Shown: positions 1 through 8,872, counted from the first letter of the stretch. The stretch is DNA of 33,449 nucleotides from Bacteroidota bacterium (GCA_037133915.1 JBAXND010000049.1:1-33449); one strand, 5' to 3'. Notes: generated by a model not told the origin, from the sequence alone. Program-made: numbers and translations.

Positions 1-3000
1 AGTTATAACCGTAAGGTGATGTTCCGCCGGTTGCTGAAACGCTTGCCGAACCTGAGTTTCCACCATTACATTTAACATTGGTTGAAGAAGTTGTCAGTGA
101 AAGGGCAGAAGGCTGTGTTACGGTAACCGATGCAGTAGCAGTACATGAATTGGCATCTGAAACGGTTACTGTGTAAGTTCCGGCAATCAGGTTATTGTTT
201 GCTGCTGTGCTAGTTCCGTTCGACCAGTTGTAATTATAAGGTGATGTTCCGCCGGTTGCTGCAACGCTTGCCGAGCCTGAGTTCCCACCGTTACATTTTA
301 CATTGGTAGATGTAGTGGTTGTTGTAATGGCAGTCGGTTGAGAAATAGTTACGGATGCTGTGGCGGTACATGAGTTTGCGTCGGTAACTGTAACTGAATA
401 GCTTCCTGCCGGCAGGTTGCTGAAGGTTGATACATTGAGTCCGTTCGACCAGTGATAGCTGTATGCCGGTGTTCCTCCCGCCGCACTCGCGCTTGCTGAG
501 CCCGTGTTTCCACCGTTACAATTACCATTTGTAATTGTTGTTGAGGCTGTCAGGACTGTAGGCTGTGTTACGGTAACCGAGGCTGTAGCTGTGCATGAAT
601 TGGCGTCTGTTACAGTTACTGAATAAGTTCCTGCAACTAAATTATTGTTTGCTGCAGTTGTTGTTCCATTCGACCATGTATAAGTATAAGGTGATGTTCC
701 ACCGCTTGCTGAAACGCTTGCCGAGCCTGAATTCCCGCCGTTACATTTTACATTCGTTGACGATGTTGTTACGCTTAATGCCGAAGGTTGCGTTATAGTA
801 ATTGATGCTGTGGCAGTGCATGAATTCGCATCAGTTATAGTCACGGTGTAAGTGCCAATAACTAAGTTTGTGTTCGCTGCAGCCGTTGTTCCATTCGACC
901 AGTTATAATTGTATGGTGATGTTCCGCCTGTTGCTGAAATACTTGCCGAACCTGAATTTCCACCATTACATTTTACATTGGATGATGATATTGTTCCAGA
1001 CAAAGGTGCCGGTTGTGTGATGGTAACCGATGCTGTAGCAGTACATGAATTTGCATCTGTTGCGGTTACGGTATAAGTACCCGCAATAAGGTTGCTGATT
1101 GCAGAACTGCTTGAGCCATTCGACCAATGGTAGCTATATCCCGGGATTCCACCGCTGGCGCTTGCACTTGCCGAACCATTGTTGCCGCCGGCGCATTTTA
1201 CGTTGGTACTGCTGATTGTAATGGTGGGATTTGATACCGTAATCTTTACAGAATCCACGGCGTCGCAATACGGTGAAAAGTTGATATCGTCAAGTGCGAA
1301 GTCGTTCCCGGTAAGGGCAGTATTCTGATTGACGATACAAATTGTGGCGGTGGTATTGCTGCCTGCATTCCAAAGGGCGTAGAATTGTGTCCACTGACAG
1401 GTTGTGGCAGGTGCGGTGAAGGGTGACCCCAGAAGGACTCCATTGATTGAGAACTGAAGTACTGCAGGCGATGTCGGATGCACACTTGTTACCCAGGTTG
1501 AAAATGCATAGTCTACACCGGGAATGGTGGCTATGGTCTGGCACCACACCGTAACATTGGCAGTCGGAGCGCCGTTGATAATCATCATATTTCCCGTACC
1601 TGTTGTATGGTCAGTGCAGGGTGAGAAATTCGAATGATACGTATTCGGGTTGGTCCCGATGTAATAATCGCCTTCAGGGATAAGGTTTGACTGGTAGATA
1701 TAACTGCTCCAGAAGCCTGTGTTTCCCGCGCTGAAATTTCCGTTATTGATAACCTGTCCGCTGGGTGACCATCCGTGCAAAACATAGGTGGTTGTTACAA
1801 GTGGTGTGGCGACAGGATTCGCAACTGAAGGGCTGCTGAGTCCTGTTGTGGGTGACCAGCTGTAAATTGTTCCGCCGGAACCATGAAGCGTGATCGAAGA
1901 GCCTTTGCAGATAGTGTCAGGACTACCGGCTTCAACGATCGGAGGTGTTATTGAGATATAATTGATGGTGGTGGTGGCGGTACATCCGTTGGAAGTGCCG
2001 GTAATGGTATAGGTTGTATTTACAAGGTTTGATGCAGTTACAGTTGCACCGCTTGTGGCGGATAAACCGGTGGCAGGAGCCCAACTGTATGAGTTCGCTC
2101 CTGACGCTGTCAGTGTTACCGGTGTACCTGCGCAAACTTGCGGATCAAATGGCAACACGGATAATGACGGTCCGGCTGTTATCGTTACACTCGCATTCGC
2201 ATATTTGGCAGAGCATCCCGGATAACGGCTGTCTTCAACTACAAACGAGTAGGTACCCGAAGTTGTAGCAGTGTACGTATATGAATTGTTTGCAACAACA
2301 CTGCCTGTGCCGTTTGAACCATTCGTCCAGTAATAATGAAAAGGGGAGGCGCCTCCGGTAAAGCTTCCGGTAAGCAGCGCACCCGGCGATGAACATGCCG
2401 TTGCACTTGAGGGAGTGACAGAAACACTCAGATTTGTTGTTTTATAAACTCTTACTGTATCGGAAAATGTTGATGCGCCAAAGCATGAAGAATACGTAAC
2501 GTTTCCACTCACTTTATAGTCGACGTATGCAGGGAAACCTGTGCCGGTGCTTACTGTTATGGAATCGCAGCCTGAAGTACAGTTGAGAAATGAGTTGTAG
2601 GTTCCGCCACCGGTTATGTCTGTCCATGTAATGCTTGAACGGGTCAATCCGGCAATTTTAATTTTTGCACCGCAGTCGGTTGAGCCGTATACCACCTGCT
2701 GAACTTTCGGTCTGGGCAGGGAAACAATGGAATACGAATTCGTTCCGGCTGTGCTTGCACAAAACGTAATGCTGAAAGGTCCGGTACCGCTCAAACAGGC
2801 AGGGCTGCCAAGAGTGATATTTGTACCGCAACCTGCCTGGTAAGTGGTGGTGCCGGGAAGCGAACCTGATGCAATATTGAATATCAATCCCATGGCATCA
2901 GCGTCAAGCGTAACGTCGAATTTTACACACTTCACGTTACTCAGACTGCAGCAGGTCTTATTTCGCGTGATTACCGGAGAAGTGTAACTTCCTGCCGGCA

Positions 3001-3289
3001 GGCCGGTAAAGACAACAGTTGCCCCGGGTGTTCCGGATTGACACTGCCCGTACGATTCATTTCCCGATGTCAGGAAAAGCGTCGAAATGACGACCAAAAG
3101 CGCAGTGAACGCCCAGTTGCAGGATTTTTTGGCCACGCTGCGCATGCCCGAAAAACACTGTGTATCGAATAAAACAGGCATTGAATTACCTGTGAACGTA
3201 AATTTTTCCATATCCTGAACGGTTCTGAAATGAAAAATTGATTTCTTGGATGGATCGTATATTGGGTTGAAATGTAATTTTGTACTCAT
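1..3289 (-). CDS. Giant secreted adhesin, SprB-repeat type (partial, C-terminus off window)
   Basis: An open frame of about 1096 codons reads leftwards off the window edge, so the C-terminus (probably with a secretion domain) is not visible. The N-terminus has a long n-region and then a hydrophobic stretch (residues ~59-75) ending near SYGQ, which looks like a signal peptide. A Met at residue 49 (genomic 3145) would give a more ordinary signal peptide and is an alternative start. Residues ~100-500 are Ser/Thr/Gly-rich Ig- or PKD-like segments. Residues ~510-675 look like a jelly-roll carbohydrate-binding-type module (FSAGNTGFWSSY, later TICIVNQN). From residue ~685 there are 75-residue units built around STNVKCNGGNSGSASV, YNYNWSNG and VTVTDANSCTATASVTVTQP, matching the SprB repeat of Bacteroidota gliding adhesins. 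The likely role is a cell-surface or matrix adhesin exported by T9SS. The family call rests on the repeats and the specific ligand is unknown. Confidence 0.85.
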   Translation of the reverse strand, partial: MSTKLHFNPIYDPSKKSIFHFRTVQDMEKFTFTGNSMPVLFDTQCFSGMRSVAKKSCNWAFTALLVVISTLFLTSGNESYGQCQSGTPGATVVFTGLPAGSYTSPVITRNKTCCSLSNVKCVKFDVTLDADAMGLIFNIASGSLPGTTTYQAGCGTNITLGSPACLSGTGPFSITFCASTAGTNSYSIVSLPRPKVQQVVYGSTDCGAKIKIAGLTRSSITWTDITGGGTYNSFLNCTSGCDSITVSTGTGFPAYVDYKVSGNVTYSSCFGASTFSDTVRVYKTTNLSVSVTPSSATACSSPGALLTGSFTGGASPFHYYWTNGSNGTGSVVANNSYTYTATTSGTYSFVVEDSRYPGCSAKYANASVTITAGPSLSVLPFDPQVCAGTPVTLTASGANSYSWAPATGLSATSGATVTASNLVNTTYTITGTSNGCTATTTINYISITPPIVEAGSPDTICKGSSITLHGSGGTIYSWSPTTGLSSPSVANPVATPLVTTTYVLHGWSPSGQVINNGNFSAGNTGFWSSYIYQSNLIPEGDYYIGTNPNTYHSNFSPCTDHTTGTGNMMIINGAPTANVTVWCQTIATIPGVDYAFSTWVTSVHPTSPAVLQFSINGVLLGSPFTAPATTCQWTQFYALWNAGSNTTATICIVNQNTALTGNDFALDDINFSPYCDAVDSVKITVSNPTITISSTNVKCAGGNNGSASASASGGIPGYSYHWSNGSSSSAISNLIAGTYTVTATDANSCTATASVTITQPAPLSGTISSSNVKCNGGNSGSASISATGGTSPYNYNWSNGTTAAANTNLVIGTYTVTITDANSCTATASITITQPSALSVTTSSTNVKCNGGNSGSASVSASGGTSPYTYTWSNGTTTAANNNLVAGTYSVTVTDANSCTATASVTVTQPTVLTASTTITNGNCNGGNTGSASASAAGGTPAYSYHWSNGLNVSTFSNLPAGSYSVTVTDANSCTATASVTISQPTAITTTTTSTNVKCNGGNSGSASVAATGGTSPYNYNWSNGTSTAANNNLIAGTYTVTVSDANSCTATASVTVTQPSALSLTTSSTNVKCNGGNSGSASVSATGGTSPYGYN
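111..1235 (-). repeat. Five 225-bp tandem coding repeats (75 aa each), continuing off the left edge
   Basis: The same coding landmark (plus-strand GGYTG followed by the GTTACGGTAACCGA-like block) recurs at 111, 336, 561, 786 and 1011, exactly 225 bp apart each time. A further partial unit covers 1-110. Units differ by substitutions only, with no indels over five units. Each codes for one SprB-like module containing two conserved Cys (VKC and SCTA). Confidence 0.92.
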
Positions 3290-3315
3290 CGGCATTATTT
3301 ATACATAATATTATA

Positions 3316-3323
3316 CAAAAATA
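3316..3323 (-). promoter_or_regulatory. Candidate -7 box for the adhesin gene
   Basis: The minus strand reads TATTTTTG, which fits the Bacteroidota -7 consensus TAnnTTTG and lies 27 bases upstream of the ATG at 3289. No good TTG is found about 19 bases further upstream, so only half of the promoter is supported. Confidence 0.4.
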
Positions 3324-3348
3324 CTATTTAGTGTGCTTAAAATATAAT

Positions 3349-3499
3349 TTCGTCGATTGTAAATCATTGTTCGTCGACAATGTATTACTAATCGTGTTGA
3401 TATTTAGAGGAATAGCTTCAGTTAAATTATCAACAATTTTTAAATAATTCATATTAAATACAATTAATTATCGATTAAACGCTAAAAATCGTCGACAAG
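3349..3499. promoter_or_regulatory. Repeated CGTCGA motifs in the divergent intergenic region
   Basis: The 358-base gap between the adhesin and the HD gene is very A+T-rich and has no gene. It holds three CGTCGA motifs (3351, 3372, 3490). The ten-mer TCGTCGACAA occurs identically at 3371 and 3489. The middle copy is the centre of a dyad, CATTGT-6-ACAATG, at 3365-3382. This layout fits binding sites for a regulator of one or both divergent genes, but no regulator can be named. Confidence 0.35.
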
Positions 3500-3647
3500 T
3501 TACAATTTCGATTAATAAATAATTAGAAAAATGCCGGGAAGACGTTAAAATACCCCCGTTTTCAGGTCAAAAGACCTATATATGTTTTTTGGATAAATCT
3601 ATCAGTCGAATCATAAAAAAATCATATCATTGCATAAAGATTTTCGA

Positions 3648-4232
3648 ATGAAATTCGACTCTGTAAAGCAATTCATTCTTGACTTGCTGGAAAAAGAAAT
3701 TCCTGCATCTTATCACTATCATTCCGTGAGCCATACCCTTGATGTTCTGGCTGCTGCCGAAAGAATTGCGCGTGCTGAGAATATGGGCGAGAATCAAATC
3801 ATTTATTTGAAGACCGCGGCTGTGCTTCACGATTCGGGTATGATTCAAACCTATAAAGGACATGAAGTTGCCTCTATAGAGATTGCCCGAAGGATACTTC
3901 CCGGTTATAACTATACTCCGGTTGACATAGAAAAAATTTGCTCAATTATTTTAGCCACTGTTATTGAGCAGAATCCGGCAGATGATTGCGAAAAAATAAT
4001 CCGTGATGCCGATTTGGATTATCTGGGTCGCCAGGATTATTTTATTATTGCTCAAAAACTCAGGCTTGAATGGCAACTTTTGGGAGTCAAAGAATTTACC
4101 CAAAAAGATTGGTACCGCTATCAACTGGCATTTTTATCAGGACATCGGTTCTATACTGAATCGGCACAGAAAAGTAATGAAGAAGGAAAACAGAAAAATA
4201 TCAGGCTCATCAAAGATTTACTCGGCGAATAA
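3648..4232 (+). CDS. HD-domain phosphohydrolase
   Basis: This 194-residue cytosolic protein belongs to the HD metal-dependent phosphohydrolase superfamily. Visible metal-ligand candidates, in order, are HSVSH (H25/H29), the HD dyad at residues 61-62 (AVLHDSGM), H72 and the late acidic motif RDADLD (D120/D122). The family hydrolyses phosphomonoesters or phosphodiesters, commonly of nucleotides, but the substrate cannot be inferred. An upstream in-frame TTG at 3630 would add six residues. I prefer the ATG at 3648 because the added residues are not part of the fold. The stop lies only about ten bases before the promoter box of the next gene, so the two are probably transcribed separately. Confidence 0.8.
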   Translation: MKFDSVKQFILDLLEKEIPASYHYHSVSHTLDVLAAAERIARAENMGENQIIYLKTAAVLHDSGMIQTYKGHEVASIEIARRILPGYNYTPVDIEKICSIILATVIEQNPADDCEKIIRDADLDYLGRQDYFIIAQKLRLEWQLLGVKEFTQKDWYRYQLAFLSGHRFYTESAQKSNEEGKQKNIRLIKDLLGE

Positions 4233-4242
4233 TTTGTTTTAT

Positions 4243-4250
4243 TATCTTTG
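4243..4250 (+). promoter_or_regulatory. -7 promoter box TATCTTTG
   Basis: The sequence matches TAnnTTTG exactly and lies 40 bases before the preferred start of the stress protein at 4290. It overlaps an in-frame TTG at 4248, which argues against that TTG being the start codon. No clear -33 TTG was found. Confidence 0.5.
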
Positions 4251-4289
4251 ATTTTTGTAAAAGCAGGATTCAACCAATTAAATGAAATT

Positions 4290-5147
4290 ATGGAAAAATT
4301 GATGAAAGAAATGATTCTCGTTCCGACTGATTTTTCGGAAGTATGTTACAATGCAATTACGCATGCCGTTGAAATGGCGAAATTTTTAAAGTTCAAGGTT
4401 TCGGTGCTCCATGTAATCAATAAAGAAACGGTTTCACAACTCAAAAAAGAAAGTCGTGGAGTAGACGCAGTTCAGGATAAATTGAAAGATATTACACTCA
4501 GTATTAAAGAAAAATACGATTTCGACATTCAGGTGATTTCCCGCGAAGGATCTATATTTACAACCATCAGTGAGGTGGCACAGGAAATTGGTTCAAGTCT
4601 CATCGTTCTCGGTACTCACGGAAAAGTCGGTATTCAGCAACACCTCACGGGAAGTTTTGCCCTGAAGGTTATTCTCAGTGCCTTTGCACCCGTCATCGTG
4701 ATTCAGAAAGGAACAAAATTCGAAAACGGTTACAAGAATATTATTTTCCCGGTCAGCACAACCGCTGAAGTTCGCCAAAAAGTGAAATGGGCTGTTATGA
4801 TTGCAAAAGTCTTTAATTCAAAGATTCATCTGTTCATGAAACAGGATGCTGCCGAAGAACTTCAGATAAAATTGCGCGGCATCGTCAATCAGATTACCGA
4901 TACGCTGGATGAAAATAATATCGAGTACCTGCTCGTTCCGGCTGAAAAGGGTGGTAACTTCAGCAAACATACTCTCAGTTACGCTCAATATACCAAGGCC
5001 GATCTTATTATGGTGATGACAAACCCGGGCGCCCTTAACTTTGTTGTTGAACCCGAAGATGAACAAATGATATTCAACCAGCAGCAGGTGCCCGTGATGT
5101 GCGTGAACCCACGTGAGCTCACAACTTTACACTGGTTTGGAAATTAA
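4290..5147 (+). CDS. Universal stress protein, two UspA domains
   Basis: This 285-residue cytosolic protein has two UspA folds in tandem. Domain 1 (about residues 8-145) starts with MILVPTDFSE, has VSVLHVIN as its second strand and carries an ATP-loop-like GTHGKVG at 108-114 before PVIVIQ. Domain 2 starts near YKNIIFPV and ends in VPVMCVN; its nucleotide loop is not recognisable, a common asymmetry in tandem Usps. Such proteins bind ATP or other ligands during starvation, redox or envelope stress. I chose the ATG at 4290 because the more upstream TTG at 4248 sits inside a promoter box. The ATG at 4302 is also possible. A paralogue follows at 5320 after a terminator, so the pair is probably not one transcript. 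Confidence 0.9.
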   Translation: MEKLMKEMILVPTDFSEVCYNAITHAVEMAKFLKFKVSVLHVINKETVSQLKKESRGVDAVQDKLKDITLSIKEKYDFDIQVISREGSIFTTISEVAQEIGSSLIVLGTHGKVGIQQHLTGSFALKVILSAFAPVIVIQKGTKFENGYKNIIFPVSTTAEVRQKVKWAVMIAKVFNSKIHLFMKQDAAEELQIKLRGIVNQITDTLDENNIEYLLVPAEKGGNFSKHTLSYAQYTKADLIMVMTNPGALNFVVEPEDEQMIFNQQQVPVMCVNPRELTTLHWFGN

Positions 5148-5204
5148 TTTCAAATCATTGATTGATAATTGATAATTATCATGTATTTATAAGTATTGAT
5201 ACTG

Positions 5205-5235
5205 TAAGCCTGGCGAATGCCGGGCTTATTTTATT
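5205..5235 (+). terminator. Rho-independent terminator after the first Usp gene
   Basis: A ten-base-pair stem (TAAGCCTGGC / GCCGGGCTTA, one T-G pair) with loop GAAT is followed by TTTTATT. It lies 58 bases after the stop at 5147 and separates the two Usp genes. Confidence 0.8.
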
Positions 5236-5319
5236 AAAAAAAATATCTAAATAATTGCAAAAATACTTGCATTCGCTTGCTGTTGTATATATCTTTAGAA
5301 GGTAAATTATTAAACTATT

Positions 5320-6165
5320 ATGGAAGTGAAATCTAACAGGTCCATATTGTTCCCTTATGACTTCTCGGGAGTATCGGACTGCGCACAGGAGCATATGGTC
5401 GGCATTGCCAGGTTGTTTGGCTATTCGATTAAATTGTTAAACATTCTTGATCCCGGAACTAAGGCATACATGAGAAAAAATCGCCTGAATATGGGAGGAC
5501 TCAAAGCTTTTCTTGAGGAAATGGCCGACAAGTTCAGGAAGGAACATTCTCAGGATACTGAAGTTGTTATTAAAAATGTGTCAATTCTGAAGATGCGCAA
5601 ACTGGCCGATTCGTTGAACGTTGCTTGTATGGTGCTCGGCATTGAGGAACCGAAACGCAGGGCTTCAAGCATCATGAAGGTTGTTACCAAATCGCCGGTT
5701 CCGGTATTTGTAATTCAAAAGGGCGCTGTATTTAGCCCGTACAAAAACATCCTTTTCCCGTTGGATGATGCTGCCGACAGCCTGCAAAAAGTGGGCTGGG
5801 CAACGGCAATTGCAAAAGCTACCGGAGCTACCGTTCATATATTCTCGGTGAAGCCTTCGGCGATACCGCTGAAGGAAAAACAATACAAGCAGATTAAAAT
5901 GGTAGAGCAGGTTGAAAACTTCTTTGACCGCCATCATGTAGAATATACTACAAACCTTGCCACCGGGAGCCTCGATGATTTTGCAGATGAAACCATTGCA
6001 TTTGGCAAAACAGTTAATTCTGATCTCTACATTATACTTAACCGTACTAAAAAACTATTTTCAAGAATCAGCTCGCTGGATATGCATCTTATCTTTAACC
6101 ACACACAAACGCCTGCTATCTGCGTTAATAAGCGTGACCTGCTTGTTGCCGGAGGTTTTAGCTGA
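5320..6165 (+). CDS. Universal stress protein, two UspA domains (paralogue)
   Basis: This 281-residue protein has the same two-domain plan as its neighbour. The N-terminus reads SILFPYDFSG, the first domain ends VPVFVIQKG, the second begins YKNILFPLDD and ends TPAICVN. The nucleotide loop of domain 1 is changed to GIEEPKRRASS, so classic UspA ATP binding is doubtful. The upstream sequence has a TATCTTTA box about 25 bases before the start, close to the Bacteroidota -7 element. Probably a diverged sister of the 4290-5147 gene, acting in the cytosol in stress signalling. Specific function unknown. Confidence 0.88.
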   Translation: MEVKSNRSILFPYDFSGVSDCAQEHMVGIARLFGYSIKLLNILDPGTKAYMRKNRLNMGGLKAFLEEMADKFRKEHSQDTEVVIKNVSILKMRKLADSLNVACMVLGIEEPKRRASSIMKVVTKSPVPVFVIQKGAVFSPYKNILFPLDDAADSLQKVGWATAIAKATGATVHIFSVKPSAIPLKEKQYKQIKMVEQVENFFDRHHVEYTTNLATGSLDDFADETIAFGKTVNSDLYIILNRTKKLFSRISSLDMHLIFNHTQTPAICVNKRDLLVAGGFS

Positions 6166-6182
6166 GAGCCTGAATTTTTTTG

Positions 6183-6190
6183 TACTTTTG
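6183..6190 (+). promoter_or_regulatory. -7 promoter box TACTTTTG
   Basis: An exact TAnnTTTG match 23 bases before the crcB start at 6214. No TTG sits at the usual -33 distance. The leader is too short for a fluoride riboswitch. Confidence 0.45.
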
Positions 6191-6213
6191 CGACCTGTTT
6201 CATATAGCTGTTC

Positions 6214-6585
6214 ATGAAGGTTATTTTAGCAATCGGGTCGGGGAGTTTTATTGGAGGCGTATCACGCTATCTGCTTTCTCAATTTATTCAAACACGCTCA
6301 ACCACTGCCTTTCCGTTTGGTACACTCGGAGTGAACCTCATTGGTTGTTTGCTTATCGGAATCGTTTTTGGCATCAGCGACAAAAGCAATATGGGCCATG
6401 AATGGAAGATGTTTCTCGCTACAGGATTGCTTGGTGGGTTCACTACGTTCTCAGCGTTTTCAAACGAAACAATCAGTATGCTGCGCGACGGACAACTGCT
6501 GAATGCCGGATATTATATTTCAGCAAGCGTGGTTCTGGGACTTGCGGCAACCTTTCTCGGTTTTATGATTGTCAGATTTTTCTAG
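6214..6585 (+). CDS. crcB: CrcB/Fluc fluoride channel
   Basis: This 123-residue inner-membrane protein has four hydrophobic helices, the usual Fluc length. Family signatures are visible in order: GGVSRYLL (14-21), FGTLGVNLIGC with the conserved Asn41 (35-45), and GLLGGFTTFSAFSNE with the TTFS polarity track and phenylalanines (71-85). Fluc works as a dual-topology dimer that exports fluoride and protects enolase and pyrophosphatase. A single gene is consistent with a homodimer. It stands between a stress protein and a secreted-protein gene, with its own -7 box. Identity is confident. Confidence 0.95.
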   Translation: MKVILAIGSGSFIGGVSRYLLSQFIQTRSTTAFPFGTLGVNLIGCLLIGIVFGISDKSNMGHEWKMFLATGLLGGFTTFSAFSNETISMLRDGQLLNAGYYISASVVLGLAATFLGFMIVRFF

Positions 6586-6595
6586 CCAAAGGTTC

Positions 6596-6625
6596 TTGTA
6601 TTATTTCATAACTATCTTATATTTG
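6596..6625 (+). promoter_or_regulatory. Bacteroidota promoter TTG-N19-TATATTTG
   Basis: TTG at 6596-6598 and TATATTTG at 6618-6625 are separated by 19 bases, matching both halves of the Bacteroidota primary-sigma promoter. It lies 73 bases before the 6699 gene, giving a 5' leader of about 65 bases. One of the two best promoters in the window. Confidence 0.65.
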
Positions 6626-6698
6626 TCACTCAAAGTGATGATTGCCTGTATTGGGGCGAAGCTAAAATCAAAATCAATTTCAATTAATTCAGGAAGTA

Positions 6699-8225
6699 AT
6701 GAAAACTCTGACCTTTGCTGTGACTCTGATTCTATCTGTTCTGGGATTGTATGCCCAAACCCCTGGTGCGCTCGATGGCACGTTCAATACAACTGGTTAT
6801 AATGTTAACGACCTTTCAGGTGGCGACGACTGGGGTCGCTCGGTATTGCTTCAGCCCAATGGGAAAATTATTGTGGCAGGCCGCAGTTACGACACAAAAT
6901 GGAATTTTTCACTGGAACGCTTACTGCCTGACGGAACACTCGATGCGGGTTTTGGTACCTCCGGCAAGGTGATTACTCCGATGGGAATGGAAGGCGGCGC
7001 CTACGCTGCCGCGCGCCAAACAGACGGGAAAATAGTTCTTGCCGGCTATTATAATAATGGATCGAATTATGATTTTGCACTGGCACGTTATGACACCACC
7101 GGCGCACTTGATGTAACCTTCGACAGCGATGGCAAGCTGAGTCTGGCCATTGGAACAGCTCAGGATGTGGCTCATGCCGTGTGTATCCAGCCCGACCAAA
7201 AAATTCTTGTGGCCGGTTCGGCAGGTAACGGCTCAAATACTGATATCGCACTGGCCCGCTTTCTTTCTAACGGCGCTATCGATCCGGGCTTTGGTACATC
7301 CGGAAAACTAACCACACCCGTCGGTACCGGCGATGATGACGCATGGTCAATTACTCTTCAGCCAAACGGAAAAATACTCGTTGCAGGCTATTCTATTGCC
7401 GGCTCCGACCTCAGAGCCGTATTAATAAGGTATCTTCCGAACGGAACACTCGACAATACTTTTGGCACGGGCGGCATTGCACAGACCGCCAGCACCGGGC
7501 AGTCCAACGTTTTTTTCTCCGTAGAGAGACAAAGTGACGGACACATTCTTTGCAGTGGATACAACAGCCTTGGAACAACGAACCGTAATTTCTTAATTAT
7601 CCGCACCGATACTACCGGCGCTGCCGATCCGGCTTTCGGAACGGGTGGCAGAGTACTTACCGATTTCTCGGGAAATAATGACGAAGCATACAGTCTTTTG
7701 ATACAACCCAATGGTCAGATAGTTGCGGCAGGCTATTCAGACAACGGCTCGGTGAAGGCTTTTGCACTTGCACGCTTTTCAGCTGCCGGTGTGCTCGATA
7801 ATGCTTTTGGTACAGGCGGTCTGGTTACAACAACGGTTGGTTCGCCCGATGCCTACGGCGTTGATGCAGCGCTTCAGCCCGACGGAAAAATTGTGGTTGC
7901 CGGCAGAGCAAATGGCGCATCGAATGTTGATTTTGCAGTAGCTCGCTACAATGGAACTATTCTTACAGGTGTTGAAGATGAGTTGCCGCAGCTGGTCTTC
8001 TCTGTTTACCCGGACCCCGTGAGCGATTTTTTGAATATAGACCTCACAAACGGTGAATATAAGATGACTATTTTGGATATAGAAGGACGGGTAATATTGG
8101 AAAAATCAAACATCACCAATCATGAGAAGCTTTCTGTCTCAGGTTTTGCACCCGGCATTTATGTAATCCACATAACCGATATAAACACGGATGCAACCGC
8201 ATTTGGAAAATTTATAAAACAGTAA
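6699..8225 (+). CDS. Secreted delta-60-repeat protein with T9SS type A sorting domain
   Basis: This 508-residue protein starts with a clear signal peptide (MKTLTFAVTLILSVLGLYAQ). Residues ~20-420 hold seven copies of a ~50-55-residue unit with the pattern L-Q-P-N/D-G-K-I-x-V-A-G followed by RYLPNGTLDNTFGTGG. These are delta-60 repeats, which probably form a beta-propeller. Residues ~430-508 (FSVYPDPVSDFLNIDL ... GIYVIHI ... GKFIKQ) are a Por-secretion-type C-terminal sorting domain, so the protein should be exported through T9SS and attached to or released from the cell surface. Its stop overlaps the start of the next gene by one base. Ligand or enzymatic role unknown. Confidence 0.93.
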   Translation: MKTLTFAVTLILSVLGLYAQTPGALDGTFNTTGYNVNDLSGGDDWGRSVLLQPNGKIIVAGRSYDTKWNFSLERLLPDGTLDAGFGTSGKVITPMGMEGGAYAAARQTDGKIVLAGYYNNGSNYDFALARYDTTGALDVTFDSDGKLSLAIGTAQDVAHAVCIQPDQKILVAGSAGNGSNTDIALARFLSNGAIDPGFGTSGKLTTPVGTGDDDAWSITLQPNGKILVAGYSIAGSDLRAVLIRYLPNGTLDNTFGTGGIAQTASTGQSNVFFSVERQSDGHILCSGYNSLGTTNRNFLIIRTDTTGAADPAFGTGGRVLTDFSGNNDEAYSLLIQPNGQIVAAGYSDNGSVKAFALARFSAAGVLDNAFGTGGLVTTTVGSPDAYGVDAALQPDGKIVVAGRANGASNVDFAVARYNGTILTGVEDELPQLVFSVYPDPVSDFLNIDLTNGEYKMTILDIEGRVILEKSNITNHEKLSVSGFAPGIYVIHITDINTDATAFGKFIKQ

Positions 8226-8701
8226 TGGCATTTTCACCCATGGACACGGATAAAAAGACCGGTCGCTACAGCCGAATCGTCTCTCAACTGGATGAATTAT
8301 TAAAGAAGAGCGATGATATCACTGCGCAGATGGCCACCATCAGTGCAGTGCTTCACCATAAAATGGATTACTTCTTTTGGTGCGGATTTTACCGGATGGT
8401 AGAACATGAATTAATTGTTGGACCATACCAGGGACCTGTGGCTTGTCAGGTACTGCAAAAAAATACCGGCGTGTGCTGGGCGGGAATACGTCGTAATGAA
8501 ACCATTGTTGTTCCCGACGTTCACCTGTTTCCCGGTCATATTGCCTGCGACTCCCGTTCAAAATCCGAGATTGTGGTTCCGGTGAGAAATTCAAAAGGTG
8601 AAGTCATCGCAGTGCTTGATGTGGACAGTAAAGAGTTGAATTCATTCGATGATACCGATGCGCATTTCCTGGAAAAAATAGTTGGTCTGATTAATTGTTA
8701 A
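8225..8701 (+). CDS. msrC: Free methionine-(R)-sulfoxide reductase (GAF domain, fRMsr)
   Basis: This 158-residue cytosolic GAF-fold enzyme reduces free Met-(R)-sulfoxide to methionine. The family motifs GPYQGPVAC, GVCWAG, VPDVHLFPGHIACD and SEIVVPV are present. The three redox cysteines are at 74, 84 and 108, with 10- and 24-residue spacing as in Escherichia coli YebR (C84, C94, C118). The ATG overlaps the last base of the preceding T9SS-protein stop, so the two are co-transcribed, although a functional link is not obvious. MDTDKK (residue 6) is an alternative start. Identity is confident. Confidence 0.93.
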   Translation: MAFSPMDTDKKTGRYSRIVSQLDELLKKSDDITAQMATISAVLHHKMDYFFWCGFYRMVEHELIVGPYQGPVACQVLQKNTGVCWAGIRRNETIVVPDVHLFPGHIACDSRSKSEIVVPVRNSKGEVIAVLDVDSKELNSFDDTDAHFLEKIVGLINC

Positions 8702-8864
8702 GCCATATTGGAACAATAACAGTGCAATTATTTTTTCGGTGAGCTTAACGCATTTTTACTGTAGTAACCTGCAAACTCAGAGTATTCTTAAATGGAAATT
8801 CCGATAATTCTGTAAACTGCCTCAAATCATCTTTTTTTGCTGACTTCAGTCATGGCTATTTCTA

Positions 8865-8872
8865 TATCTTTG
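8865..8872 (+). promoter_or_regulatory. -7 promoter box TATCTTTG
   Basis: An exact TAnnTTTG box 30 bases before the acyl ligase start. A TTTG at 8836 is 25 bases upstream, a little far for the -33 element. The rest of the 200-base gap after 8701 shows no gene. Confidence 0.5.

Noticed and set aside
111..1235. CRISPR array
   Set aside because: Repeats are 225 bp, coding and contiguous with no spacers.
595..2427. Several short frames on both strands within the adhesin gene
   Set aside because: They are shadows of the 225-bp coding repeats. The long minus frame explains the region.
4248..4289. TTG start for the first Usp gene
   Set aside because: It lies within the TATCTTTG box. The ATG at 4290 fits the UspA N-terminus.
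6166..6213. Fluoride riboswitch before crcB
   Set aside because: The gap is only 48 bases, with a promoter box in it and no riboswitch-like fold seen.
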